This document shows, piece by piece, positions 47,489 through 60,554 of a stretch of DNA of 64,000 nucleotides (the stretch's first letter is position 1; each line of letters starts with the position of its first letter). Below the pieces are notes generated by a model, which saw only the letters and a program-made list of their open reading frames with translations, searched no databases and was not told the origin of the DNA. This DNA is from Turritopsis dohrnii (taxonomy: Eukaryota > Cnidaria > Hydrozoa > Anthoathecata > Oceaniidae): NCBI GenBank assembly GCA_027922465.2, contig BQMF02000473.1, forward strand, positions 1 to 64,000, given 5' to 3'. The translations under genes and the position numbers were made by a program.

Positions 47489-48032
47489 TTGTCTGTAGTT
47501 TTTCGGAAAATCTACGATTTAGTTGATCATTTGCCCCCAACGGCACGAGATTTGTTGCTGTCGTCAGGGCACGAATGTAAACAACTGTTGTGCTGGTGTT
47601 ATGGCGGCACGAAAAGAAAAGGCCCGGTTTTCATTGCAACATTTTATTTCTTAAAATGTGTCATGGAGTGACTCCAAATTAACTCAATAAAATCACCACT
47701 ATCGGAAACTTTAAAGATTTTCTTCTAGGATAGATTGTAATTTTAAAAAATATACATAAAAGATATCATTTTGTATTTTTTATAATCAAAGTGGTGCGTT
47801 TCGGTTCATAAATAGATGTTGACTCCCTGTCATATAATATAAAGTCCTACATTGCACGCAAGGGCAATGAACTCTTCTTTTCGGAGATATGGCGCGTAAA
47901 CATAAGTACCAAGCGGAGGTGGCAATAACGCATTTAACTCTGAGAGCATCGTATAAAAAACCAATGAATGAATGGTGAATTGCGAAAAGTCATTTCCACT
48001 CAAAATTTGTTTTATTTAGGTTCTAATAAGTT
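47489..48032. promoter_or_regulatory. Head-to-head EFHC1/CLK intergenic region
   Basis: Only 544 bp separate the EFHC1 start (minus strand) from the CLK start (plus strand), so both promoters must lie here unless far 5' exons exist. No clear TATA box was identified for either. An acceptor-like TTTTATTTAG ends 13 nt before the CLK ATG, implying a spliced leader or a 5' UTR intron. On the EFHC1 side CTACAG lies 4 nt before its ATG. Confidence 0.55.
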
Positions 48033-51000
48033 ATGCCACTCAGAGAAATATTAAGAGATAACTTCGAAGATATGCCCGAGGGTTATTCTGAAAGAAGAAA
48101 ACGAAGAAGAAGTTATGATAGTCGAAGTAGATCTCGAAGCCGTCATGTCTCATCCAGCAAGAGGCATCACTATCATTCAAGTCCTAGTAGGAAGCATAAC
48201 AGAAGCTATCGAGGTTCATCTGGAACCAGAACATCAAAGAGATCTTATGACAGAGTTTTAAGGCTCCGACAATATTATGATAAGGTTAGTAACGCCAGAC
48301 TGTCGATTTTAATTAACTGTATTTTGGAGGCCTAAGTTTTCAGCAAAATTTTACTACCCACATTCTTCTAAAAAGTAGATATATATTTCTAGATGGGTAA
48401 ACATTCATTCATATGTCCCTTTTATGTTGACATAGAACTTATTATTTTTCTCAGAGCCTCACAAGGTTATCATTCTAAAGCTTACGCTTCTTTATATATA
48501 CATAAAGTGCGATGAAATGTCTGAACATTATATAAATTATATTTACAAAATCATATGTAATGCATGAGGATTGCAGATACTGTGACATTTCCCAAGTTGA
48601 GATATCAATGTGTTTTTTTTCGTCAAAAATGCCTATCGAAATTAAGTTCACATTGACAATGTTCAAAATAGTTAATTTTTATCTTATAATAAAATAATAT
48701 TGGTTAAGTATAATAGCTTGTGTGCAAAATAAAACCAATTTGAAAATGTTATTTTCGAGTTTAGAAGAATGTGGGAGTTACTGCGTTTTAAACGCAGGAG
48801 TTTATATTCCCCCCAAAATCTTTTTTTACAAAAAGTTATGTATCATATGGCAAAAACTCTGAATGAATGTATGTTTAATAAAGTTGAAATCAGGCTTGTA
48901 GCAGATAGTTCTAAGACATTTAAAATCTTGCAGGGATTCAATATGTTTCAATTGGTCTTCATCACTTTTAGAAATATAGTGACAAAAATCTTTATTTAAC
49001 TTGGAAGATTAATCAAAGGTTGTCAATTAGAAAGTGTTTTTTTCACATAATTTCACCATGCAAAAATTTCCTTTTGTTTAAGACCTATTTATGAATGACA
49101 TACACTGAATTTGTTGAATTATGACTGTCATGAGGAGCATTGCACTAACAACTGAAGTTTTTATCTTTTGAAACCTGCTACCTGTCTGGTCTGGATTTTA
49201 TTAAACAATGTTTACGTTTTAACAATTAACTTATTTGTTTTCCAAACACTTTACTCTCTTATGTTATGATGCTGCTGCTATCAATTCTTGCTTCTTTGAA
49301 AATGTCCTCAATCTGAAATAATGTTCTCCATCAAAAACACAATGGGTTTATCAACCTATCTTTTTGCGACAACACAATCTGCTCTACACATCTCCCGCAG
49401 AAGTATGACTTTGGTCAGCATCATCATTATCACCATCATCGAAGTGAGCATCACAGCAGTGGTAGAAAAGTTGGTGCAAACTATGATGACAAGTGCGGTT
49501 CTTCACGAAGCTCGCCAAGAAGTCGTTCATCTAGTGAAAGCAAGCACTCATCCACAAGTCATGTCCGAGACGATAAAGACGGTCATCTAATGTACAGATC
49601 AGGAGATTGGCTGCAAAATAGATGTACTAAGAATAAGTTGATTACCTCTAGAAATTTCCTTTTTTACATGCCTTTGAGAGAACTAAAAGTTGCTCAATGT
49701 AAAACTCGGAAATAATAGAACTTTGTTTCTTTCCCGAAGTTATGTTTACACCACTAAGTTTGAGAAAGTAGTTGGGTACGAGAGTTCTCTGTACCGTCAT
49801 TATTATTTGCGACACTGAGCATGGAGTTCCCATGTGATCTGGTAACAGTTCCACTTCAACGTAAAATTTACAATATGCTGTTGGTATTTTTAGATCAAAT
49901 TCAGTCATTACTAGGTGAAGGAACATTTGGGAAATGTTTGGCTTGTTATGACAGGTAAATAGTGTACTCCCATTGTGTCAATCCTTCAACTTTCTTTTAA
50001 TGAATACTTAAAGATAATGAACTATTATATATGGAGCTCAGGGTTGCACTGTGCTGATGTCAGTAAAATAGAACCATTGAGAAATTGTCTAGAAATGAAC
50101 AGCTGTTTATTATTAACAAAGTTCTCAAGCAAAGTAAAACAAATGATTGGAGATTATCTCACAATAAAACTGATAACACACTTTTTTCTCAACCTTCATT
50201 ATTTTTAAGCTTAATGACATCTTAATGATATTTTCTCTTGTCAATTATCTTGACTATCAACAAATTAACCTTGTGTTTTTTGTTATTTAGAAAAAGGGGT
50301 AGAGTAATAGCCTTAAAAGTTATCAAAAACATTGAAAAGTACAGAGAGGCTGCAAAGTTGGAAATCAAAGTTTTGGAGAAGTTAGCCAAAAAAGATCCTG
50401 ACACGACTAAGTAAGTTGTGGTTAGGCCACCTATAATTAATCATTCCTTCATAGTGTTCCGCGCGCATTCAGAATTAAAATTCAATAATTGCGCATCGAG
50501 TTTGATTACTTTTCTAAAGTTATAAAATCATGAAAAAATAGGATTTTTCTTCTTTTATTGTTGCGAAGTAACCAATATAATCCTGGAGAGGTGAAATCGA
50601 AAAACGATGTCAGGCTTTTCATTAAGACGCGATCGATCGCTCTCGCGCTTGGTAGGGAGCTCGTAAAAAGATGTTGGCGATCAATTAATCGCTCTCGTCA
50701 ATTACACATTGGGTTCCATATTTTTTGATTCAAATAAAAAGCATCCCAATGTTTGTTTTTCTCTTCTCTTCTTGGTTACGCAACGCAATTTTTTTTGATA
50801 CCGGGGGAGAAAGAAAAAAATTTTCGAAACATATTGTTTTAATTCAATTAATAAAATTCAATGAGTTAGAGATATCTTTTTTATTTCTTTTTGCTTAATA
50901 CACCTGTTAAAGGAGTGGTATCATGAAAATTTGAAAATTTTTTTTTTCTTCGTATATCCCTTGTTTTAATGTAGATACTACAAAATAAATTTAATTTGGA

Positions 51001-51640
51001 AAAAAAAGTCTTTTTTTCGCTATAAAATGCCACTTTAAAACATAGGCTTAAAACGCTGAATAAATTAGTAATAATTATGTGACGTCATTGAAGAAGTTAT
51101 ATTCAGTGTTGATGCGATGTTTTACATTCAAATCGAGCGAGTGTTCTTTGAAATTCAAGCAATAACTAAGTATTTTTTTTAAATCTAATGAAAAACATGG
51201 TTATTTGTGCTGCTGTGGGATGTGACAGTGACTCAACCAAAGGACAGAACATTAGTTTGTTTAGATTAGCTAAAATTCATATTTAAAAAAAATATGGATT
51301 TCAAAGTTGAAGCGAGACCAATCTTCCATCTTTACGTCACTTATATATTTTAAAGAATCATGTTTTGGAAGAAATTTGATGGTAAACATGTTATAAGGAG
51401 TTTTACTTTAATGTTTTATCTACACTTTTCGTTATACATAGGTGAACTTTTACTTTCTGTGTGCAAGTGTTTTTTCGATTTTTGTTTTCGTGTTTCTCTT
51501 TGAACATTATTCCGTTTCACCGATTATTTCATTATTGTTTTCATAGAATGAGCTATTGATTCTATTGAAAACGGAAAATTGGAAAAACGTTAACTTTCAA
51601 TATATGAATTTTACTACGATCAATGATCAACTCAATATTG

Positions 51641-51671
<31 letters not shown>

Positions 51672-54600
51672 GCATTTTGATTTTTACAAAAAATTATTTT
51701 GAAATTTATCGTCTTCGATCGCATAAACTTTTTTGCAACACATTTGCATCACTGTTTGTTGCCAACTCTCTCCGGTAAAGCATTTTCGTCATCAAAATTA
51801 TCATCCGGACTTCTTCATGTTCTTTACAGCAACTGGGTCAAAACTATATTGCTCAAACCGCTAAAATTCTCTGTGAAATCCTTGAATAAAACTCATTGCT
51901 ACATTCTTCATCTTCGCTGAGAACATCTGATTCCTCTTCACTTGAATTCTCACTCATGATTTTTGAAAACATGAGAAACTAATACGCTCCTTTGCACTGA
52001 CATAACAAGTAAAAATAAACGAAACTTCTTCAATGACGTCACACGCTTTTCATCAGAAAAAAAGACGGGGGTTTATAAAAAAATTAAAAACTCAATATCT
52101 TCGGAAGTAAAACGTTTTTTAAAAAAGCTTTAACGCAGGTTAACTATACATTTTTTAAACTAAAATTTGTCATAAAATTTGAAATGACGATACCACTCCT
52201 TTAAAGGATCAGATTATGTGATAAACATTTTGTGAAGATACTTAAAAACTTTTCAATTCTTCTTCCGTTGCAAAAACATGTCACAAAAGTAGCCAATGAA
52301 AAACATTATTTAAAATTGCACTGGGACAATGGTAAGAAGAGAATGAAAAAGAAGAATAAGGAAAAAAGTTATAAATAATTAATTTTTTGTTTAAAATGTT
52401 AATAATCAAATGTAATGTGGCGATTATTGGCATCATTTTTTCACCTCTGATTTCCATTTCTTCAACTTGCTTTCCGAAACACCAATTAGCGATCGTATCG
52501 TAAAAATTCTTAATGTTCTTATCGCTTACCATCTTGAATAAAAAGCGGAAACCAGTCTGACTGAAACTAGTGGTATATTACGGAACTTTTCGTCTTCGAG
52601 GAATGGGGGTAGTGGCGAAAGGAAAGTCAGTCAGAACCCCTAGGATTCTACATTATTAGTGTTCGGAGTGGCTCCGCCTACTTTCCTAGTACAAGCAAAT
52701 CGGCTGATTCTGTTATGGAAGTAGTTAGAGGAAGTTTGAAACTTTCTAAGGGTGCCGAACATAATTTTTGTAGTTGTCTGAATGTTTGAAAAGACCTGAG
52801 TAATTCTCATTTTTGACGAGTGTTTGTAGCAAAATTTAAAAATCGCGCGCGTCAAAATTGATTTACAAGAGCGATTTGCCTAAATTTTCGCGCGCGATCT
52901 CTTATTTACCAGACCTTTTCTTCAACCTCGTTGCTTTTTATTCCGTGAAAAGCCTGGATGTAAACATTCATAAACTGCACAACCAAAAATTGTTGATAAG
53001 CTTTTCACCAACGGCTTTAAGAAATACCAATGAACTTCTGTTCTGAATTTTATCACGTGTTTATAAAACTTTTGTTAACTTACGGAATGTCAAATTTGTT
53101 TACAGAATGCACTACAAATGCTCTTGAAAAACCCATTAGTTTATGTTCTGTATTTTATATTTTATAAAAATGAAAAATAATCAAATAATCACCGCATCCC
53201 GCATCGAGATTTTTGCATAAAAAATGACTATTAACGAATGATTAATTATAGCTGGCCTTACATGATTACGTCTTCTCATTTTATGAGGCCTGTGATAGTG
53301 CTAGTGCTCTTTATAACGCTCCTAGAGTTATTAAGAAGCACTTTTAATCACACCTGTCATAAAAACATGCTTGACTATTTATACAAACCAAAACATGCTC
53401 AACTTACTATATTAGTTTTCGTGCTAAATTGATACAAGATGCCCTGACAGGCATAAGAATTTCTGCGAAACCAGCTGAAGCATAAAAAATGAAAGACTAG
53501 TGACATTCTTCAAATTTGAAGATTGAATGACTTCTACAATACAACATCACATTTTTGATCACACACTCCGTAGGAATCCATGAAAGCATAACTGATATAT
53601 ATAAAAATAGATAAAACAAAAATAGAACTATAACAGTTAATCCCGCTAGAAAGTTTGGCAACTAGAAAGTGTTCCCAGGGATGGTGGAAATTTACCTTTT
53701 AAAAAGTGTAAATAGGACTTAACTAAAAACAACAAAGCTTTTACATGCAAAGAAAAGAAATACCCGTAAGGTGCGAATCGTAACCATGGATACACATTTT
53801 ATATGACAGTTTTTTTTAAAAAGAAATGATGTATATAAGAGCTAAAAGAAAAAAAAACACAAACTTTTTCGAAAAAAAAAATTAAGAAACAAAGTAAAAG
53901 CGAAAAACTCATCAGAAATATTTTGTTTAAAACTAACTACGTATCTACCTACCTAATCTAGCTACTAAGCATTAAAAAATATAGCTTTTAAAAAGTTTAT
54001 GAACGACTTGATAAATTTTTCCTAACTGCAATAGAGCTTCGAACCACAAGATGTTACCAACAACGAACTTTTAAAATTATAAGTTTATTACAAGCGATGC
54101 TCCGAATTTGGTGGAACTAAAGTTCTCCATTGTATTTTTAGTGGGAGAAATGTCTGTTTTTTCGTGAAAAAGTGGCAAAATGTTTTGGTAGTTTTCATGT
54201 AAATGTACGCACAGAAGTGAAGAATTTTTCATAAATATTTTGATGTCAGTACTATTTAAGTAGTAATCAGGGCCTATTCCAGGCATTAGGGGCAAGGGTG
54301 CGTTGGTACTACAAGGGCATTTTAGTATAGAATGCCTCCCACTGCCCCCACCATGGTTGGGGGCGAAGAAAATTTTGCTTTCTGAACCCTCTAAAACGGC
54401 TATTTCAGTGTTTTCTGGACTTAATTAGAGTCTTTAAATTCCATTGTAACGTTGCCAGTTCGTCACTATGTTCAAGAGTAATCTATGAGATGCATGCCGT
54501 GTTTTGGTGTTTCCTTAAGACTGCACACTAACTTCCACAGAATTAAGTCCACAGTTCGCCATTGAAAGCCTCTTCAGACCGGAAATCCTTGCATCATGCT

Positions 54601-57600
54601 AACGTATCAAGAAAACAGTTGTAAAATCCTTCACTGCAACAACAATTCCTTAGTAATACGCCGTCGAGAGTGTTTGTTTATCTCACTTGAGTCAGGGCTT
54701 CATTACATTTGTGGAGAGTCCGCCATTATGACTTACGGGATATATACTTTGAAATTTATTTCAGACTTAGCATGTGCATGTTATATGTCTAGACAGGTGA
54801 TATTACGCACGCATTTATTAACAAAATCTATCGTTAATTAAATTGTTGCATAATTATCATCTATATAGAGATTGACAATCAGCGATTTCATCAGTAGTTA
54901 ATGTATTGCAACCTTTTGCTTATCTTCTTTGTCGCGCATGTGTATTTCTTTTACTTTTCTCTTTTTAATTTGTTGAAGCCATTCAAGTGCAGGTGTTCTT
55001 TTCGAAAAAATTGTGCAATACTGCAAATAAAACTATTGCGAAGGAGCGTGTTCTAAGAATAGGAGATTGTGGTTGTTTTTAATATAAAAACATTTAGACG
55101 TATCCTCTTAATTTTTTTATGGTAAAAACATCCAGTGATGAAATAAACAAAAGTAAAACATGTGAAAAATGGCAAACTTAAATTTAAACAGAGGAAAAGC
55201 GTGGCGATGAAGGCCGATCTCAGAGGTCAAGCTTCTGTTTAAGTGTTGAATTTATGAAGCGCTTTTTGCACTTGAAAAAAGGGCAAGGCAATTTCTTAAA
55301 AAGGCATTTTTCTTAACAAATTGGGCATTTTCCAACGCCTACACCCCCTAGACGAAGTGTTTTTCTGGATTTTTAGATAAAACTGTAATTTCGAAATTTT
55401 GAACAAAAGGCAAGCGTGCGATTATCGCATGCAATAAAGGGTCAGAATAGGCCCTGGTAATAGAGGTATATATACCAAAACACAATCACCTTGCAAGAAA
55501 GATTGTATAATATATTATCAGTCATAGTTTTTTTTCAAAAACGTTGAATAACGTATTTTCCACAGAGCAGTTTACACATACACACTGAGGCTCAAGTTTT
55601 TGTTTCAAAGAAACCCAATAACATAAGCCTGAATTTTCTTGCGAAATAATGGCAATTCAGAATGTGAATGCTCTTGTAATTTATCAGGTAGTTCTTACTT
55701 AAAAAGGTGTGAATGTGTGTAAAAAATATTTAGTGTTTCCTGAAAATTATGATATTGTGGTTTCAGACCCTCCAAAACATCCTCAGGTTAAAAAGAAAAT
55801 CAGTAGACACAAAAAGCTTCATTATATGTATAAAAGTAACTTGTGTAGTTATTATTATTTCATCTTTTTTAACAGCCTTTGCATAGAATTGCTGAGTTCA
55901 TTCAACTATCATGGTCATGTATGCTTGGCCTTTCCGAGACTGGGTAAAAGTGTATTCGATTTCATGGTAAGTTGAACCATAGTAAAGATTGAGTTTCAAT
56001 TTCTACTTGATTACTTTTCATTTTATTCCCTTAAAAAATGTATTTAAATGGTAATTTTATTTTTAGAAAGAAAATATATACCAACCATATCCGATGAATC
56101 AAGTCCAACATATCGCAAAACAGTTACTTGTGTCTGTAAAATGTAAGTGTTGTGTAGAAGAGATAAGTTATTAGCTTTTATATTTGAAAAATATGAATTT
56201 TTGATATCAAAGAAGAATCACTTTGTTTTGTTGTCCTTTCAGTTTTTATGTTTCATGCAAAAAAAAATGGATTTGGAATGATATGGAGTTACCTTGTAGT
56301 AATGTTTGGTCACCTTGTTTCATTTAGTTCTACATAGTATTCATCTAACCCACACAGACCTGAAACCTGAAAATATGCTGTTTGTGGACTCTTCGTACGA
56401 CTCGTTTTGGAGTTCTAGTGCTGTAAGTATTGTTTTCAAGTCTTGACGTGTATTCCTTTTTGTTTTCATATCCAGAACAATCCAAATTAGTTTTGTGCAG
56501 TAATTGAAGGATGCTACTCAATGGGATATCAACATTGTATGTTGTTTTGCTTCTTTTACACTCTCATATTGTTTTATATAGAGGCAGGATATTCGCATAT
56601 TGAAAAAGTCAGATATACGTTTGATTGATTTTGGTTCCGCAACATTTGACCATGAACATCACAGTACTGTTGTATCGACCCGTCATTATCGAGCACCTGA
56701 AGTTGTACTAGGTATAGAACGATATAGTTCATAAATTCTTTGTATTTACTGATGTTTACATGAATCATGGACGTATAAAAAGAGAAGGACTCACAACTGC
56801 TATTGAGCTATTGAAATAAAGCGTGTCTCAAACGACAGGTATCATATTCAAAGATTTAAAGAGACATTTTGAAATCTCCCGCGGGCAGATGATTTAATTG
56901 TTATGTAACTTACTTTGATTGGTTCACGCGCGCATTAATAACCAATCAGATGCGTAGTTTGCATTATTTTCGTAAGCTGTCAAATATGGCGGAGCAAGAT
57001 TTTGATACACATTACCTTACAGATTTTGATATTGATTTTTCTGTCATGTAACAAAGAAAATCCAATTCGTGCATGCAAGAGATAAGTTTTTTTTTAAATA
57101 AACGTAAATGTCATCAAACTTCCAAAAATAATAAAAGGATTCATTACATCATACCTCTGCTTTTAAACGCTGGAATAAACAACAAGCGTTCAGTCTATTT
57201 ATTTGAGTTCAGAATTCATCAAAAAGTCACTTTCCAATTAAAACCTACTAAAATTAAATAGCAGTTTATAGGCTTTAAGAATTGAATGAAAAATTTCTGT
57301 AAGAAACAATTCAATTTTTTTTCTTGGGTAATTCTCTCAAATCATTTATATCTAATTCTGGAGCATCAACGCCTTTTGTATTGCCAGTAAGATCCCCAAT
57401 TAATTCTGACCGCCTTACATTTAACGATAACTCTTGCTGACCAAATCGATGAAGTGCTGGAATTTCACTGCAACCATCACGCCTTCGATGCCTTGCAAAG
57501 TGCTCCTCCAGAGGGTTCTGCGAGAATTTTTCTGACAGCAAAAATTATATATACATTATATATATTTCAGACATAAATAGGAGACAAAACTTTTTGTTAG

Positions 57601-60119
57601 TACTACTAGTTTCATTCATACATAATACAGATATACATACAAATGCACATGCGTGAAACACAACCACACATTGAAGCACTTAAAGTGCCCTACTTTTATC
57701 ATATTTCTTATGGAGAAGATGAATAATAAATTTTACATAATGCAAACAACAACATAACACAAAACCATACACCAAAGCATAATACAAAGATAACTAACAT
57801 CCCACTATATAATACATAACAAATGCATATGCATGTAGTGTCATGTGCAAAAACTTTTTACAGGTTCACTAACACTGGAGCTGAACCGAATAAAGGTTTC
57901 GTAAATTATTTTTTACCCTAGTGACATGAAACACAACCAAACATTGAAACTTTTAAAATGCCATAATTGACGGAAATCATGTTTTTAATATAGATTTAAT
58001 GTGTAAACGAATAGCAATATAACACAGATTTCTATACCCAGGCATAAGCAAACATTGAACAGATAGCAGTACAAAATGAAATTGATTCCTTCTAACTTTT
58101 GTGCCAAATCTATGTTGGACAGAATTTTCGAAATGAATAATCTCTTCTTCACTAACCACATCATCATGATTTTAAACCATGAGGTTCATTTTTTGTTTGT
58201 TACTAAATTTTTATATTATGATTGTCTAAAATAAAAAAAAGATTTCATATGTATAATGTACAAATGATACATATGTAGCTAGGTAAACAGATAAAAAATT
58301 CCTTTCTTGTCACAGGATTCAAACCATGGTGCAGGAAAACTAAAAAATACAACAACCAAGCCAAAAACAGTCTGAAGTCTGAAAGTAATGCCCGAATGTA
58401 CCTAGCAAACAATAGATTCTCAAAACGCGGGTAAAACTAGCAGCCATTTTTTATAAACACGAAAACTGTTGAAAAACACCAAAACTAAAAGTATGATTCC
58501 TTAGGAGTTCCTAAAGCTTCAGACTTGAAACTTTCAGAAAAGATAGATAAACTATCTTTCTGTTTTGTGTAGCTTAGGCATTTTTGAGGCGCAAATATTA
58601 ACTTCATAACATGCAGAGACGCTGTGCCATGATTTTCTTCTATTTTCACTTGTAACATCTTCTACCAAACTCACAGACATTTTAAAAACGATTAAACATC
58701 GTTGTCTGTGGCTTTGAACAATGAATAAAAGTGTTTGAAAAGCTAATGAGTCTTAATTCCTCTGATATTTCAATTTTCCGCGTTGGATTGGCACGTAAAT
58801 AATCGTTCGCTTCAACAAAAATCCAGTGAAATGCGAGACGCGCTTTGGTATGAAAGGGATGCCGACACAATGGATTTTAACAATAGAATTGAATAGCTAT
58901 TGAAATGAGTTGTGAGTCCTTCTCTTTTTATACGTCCATGCATGAATGAACTAGTGTAACCTTGGATCAGTGGTTGGGTCAAAGACTTTCTAAGTTAAAT
59001 AAGTTAAAACTTCGTGTCATAATTCATTAGTCAATGAAAAGACGAACTTTTAAAAAATTGCATTTATTAAAATTAAAATACGAAGCTTTTCGTGTCTAAG
59101 CACATCATCAGGTAAAAAATATATCTACACAATTTTATTTCTATTGTCATTATTTTTGGTACTTACGATTCAGTCAAGAGAATAACCAAACAGTTATTAA
59201 TAAACAATTAAACACTCAAAACATTCAAGTGAATAATTAAGACTTTGGTGGGTAGATTTCAAAGTTGAAGGCTTATTTCTGTTCTCTTTACCTTGTACAT
59301 TGTTTTACAGAGCTTGGCTGGTCACAACCATGTGATGTATGGAGCTGTGCTTGTATCATCTTCGAACTCTATACTGGTAACACTCTGTTTCAGGTCAGTG
59401 TTTGTTTTATTCATCATGATAAAGTTTTCTGGACTGCCATATCTTTCATGTCAATAGCATGACATCCTTCATTACTTTACAGACACATGACAATAGGGAA
59501 CATCTTGCTATGATGGAACACATTCTTGGTCCACTACCAAGTGAAATGATAAAAAAATCCAAGTAAGACATGCATACGTTTATGTCCAAGATATGCTGTT
59601 GACACCGTTGTTACTATCCTGATCGACTGATTTCTCAACGGTTTCCGTTTTTTGTAGAAAAAATAAATACTTTCGAAAGGGATGTCTTGATTGGGATGTG
59701 AACAGTTCCGAAGGAAAATATGTGCGAGATAATTGCAAGCCGTTACTAGTGAGTGATTTCGTGTTTTAGTTCAAAGAAATTTGTTTGTAAAACCCCCAGA
59801 CCTTTTTTCGGGAGCGACTAATGAGTAATGATTCAAGCCAAATGGAAAATAAATTGCTTTTGCCCCAGTCAGACGAGAACGTTTTAAAATCGTGACTTAA
59901 AATATTTTCGCGCCTGTAAATTTAATTATTTATTTATTACTTTCTTCTTTGAAGGAATATATGACGTCAGAGCAGCGGTGTCACGAGGAATTGTTCGACC
60001 TTTTGAGTAACATGTTATGTTATGACCCAAAGAAAAGGTTGACTGCACCAGACGCCTTGAATCATCCATATTTCACAACCAATGCTCACTCTTCCAGCAG
60101 AAGGGACGAGAGCAGGTGA
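48033..60119 (+). CDS. CLK: CLK/Doa LAMMER dual-specificity kinase
   Basis: Twelve exons give 488 aa: 48033-48284, 49401-49623, 49894-49954, 50291-50410, 55876-55966, 56067-56142, 56328-56422, 56582-56711, 59311-59393, 59483-59562, 59658-59748 and 59955-60119. All are GT-AG and in phase. The N-terminus is Arg/Ser- and His-rich (residues 20-150), as in kinases of SR splicing factors. The kinase domain begins GDWLQNRY and has G-loop GEGTFG 166-171, Lys188, Glu203, HTDLKPEN with Asp285, DFG Asp322 and STRHYRAPE 338-346. The LAMMER motif reads [11 protein letters not shown] (383-393), His replacing the usual Arg. The GDWLQ start favours CLK2/3-like over CLK1. All catalytic residues are present, so it should be active, phosphorylating SR proteins in the nucleus. 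Length matches the family (480-500). Introns 4 (5465 bp) and 8 (2599 bp) carry transposons; most others are under 350 bp. Confidence 0.95.
50911..52200. mobile_element. TTAA-flanked element with THAP fragment (Kolobok-like), CLK intron 4
   Basis: TTAA at 50907-50910 and 52201-52204 flank inverted ends AGGAGTGGTATC, with weaker matching further in (AAATTTGAAA). Inside, 51188-51286 reads as the start of a THAP-type zinc finger ([19 protein letters not shown], then SLFRL) before a stop. TTAA targets plus a THAP domain are features of Kolobok transposases, so this is probably a decayed relative. A run of 25 T lies at 51647-51671. The rest of the transposase is not readable. Confidence 0.65.
51188..51286 (+). 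pseudogene. THAP domain fragment
   Basis: A 32-residue ORF with a C-A-A-V-G-C start and a following aromatic-basic segment, as in the first half of a C2CH THAP finger. The second Cys/His pair and everything after are lost. It is part of the TTAA-flanked element at 50911-52200. Confidence 0.5.
52205..54267. other. CLK intron 4, no feature assigned
   Basis: Intronic sequence with some CG-rich patches (52850-52905) but no recognisable exon, element end or ORF with a domain. Confidence 0.4.
54268..55456. mobile_element. hAT-like non-autonomous element, CLK intron 4
   Basis: The ends are CAGGGCCTATTC at 54268 and GAATAGGCCCTG ending at 55456, in inverted orientation. The CAGGG start is typical of hAT ends. 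The flanks GTAGTAAT and GTAATAGA are only partly alike, so the 8-bp duplication is not confirmed. The subterminal regions share GGGCAAGG and GGGCATTTT motifs. No transposase was readable. Confidence 0.6.
56766..58940 (-). mobile_element. P-element-like transposon, CLK intron 8
   Basis: The 33-bp inverted ends are identical and begin CATGGACGTATAAAAAGAGA. The flank CATGAAT is duplicated (56759-56765 and 58941-58947), a 7-bp target copy where 8 is usual for P. Near the left end, a minus-strand ORF (57311-57541) matches the C-terminal part of P-type transposases. The 2175-bp element lacks the THAP and catalytic RNase H parts in readable form, so it is internally decayed. It makes up most of intron 8, which would be about 420 bp without it. 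Confidence 0.8.
57311..57541 (-). pseudogene. P-type transposase C-terminal remnant
   Basis: The frame reads [39 protein letters not shown], then ELIGDLTGN and [12 protein letters not shown] before the stop. KFSQ-PLE-F-RHR followed by a D-C-NP-L-F-type segment is the conserved C-terminal region of P element-like transposases in animals. The first part of the protein is not found in this copy. Recognition is from memory. Confidence 0.65.
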
Positions 60120-60231
60120 TCTGGAAAAGAGTTATAAATACATTATTATTGTTATTATTATTTGAAGGCGTAATATTTAATTAACGACATGGAAACCTCA
60201 TTTAATTTTTGTATTCCAATTGACAAATGTA

Positions 60232-60237
60232 AATAAA
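60232..60237 (+). terminator. Polyadenylation signal of CLK
   Basis: AATAAA lies 113 nt after the CLK stop codon, the first canonical signal downstream. Confidence 0.7.
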
Positions 60238-60554
60238 TGTTTCTCACAGACATTTTTGTTGTTTCCAGTGAACCTCGATCCTGCGGTCGATATTCGGGTT
60301 ATAAATGTTTAATATTCATCGCCGCTCCCCCTCGACCACATCAGAAAATGTTTGAAGAAAACCTTTACTGGTGTTCCCAAGAAAATTCAACCATTTTGAT
60401 ATGTTATATAACAGTGTGGTGCCACACGACGAATTTATGATATCGCCTGTTGTTTATTTTCAAGTTGCAGTTGCATTTTAACGAACTTTTCATGCAGAAA
60501 GTATCCTGCTTTTTTCGATGTCAAAAAATCGGAAAATGACCTGGAACGAGATTG
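60238..60554. other. Intergenic, no gene seen
   Basis: Downstream flank of CLK. The 67-codon ORF here has no recognisable domain. Confidence 0.4.

Noticed and set aside
49321..49590. Plus-strand ORF of 89 codons starting MFSIKNTMG
   Set aside because: Wrong frame over CLK exon 2; the true frame starts at the acceptor at 49400/49401 and joins exon 1 and exon 3 in phase.
59060..59120. Possible transposon end near GCTTTTCGTGTCTAAGCAC
   Set aside because: No inverted partner or target duplication could be found within the intron.
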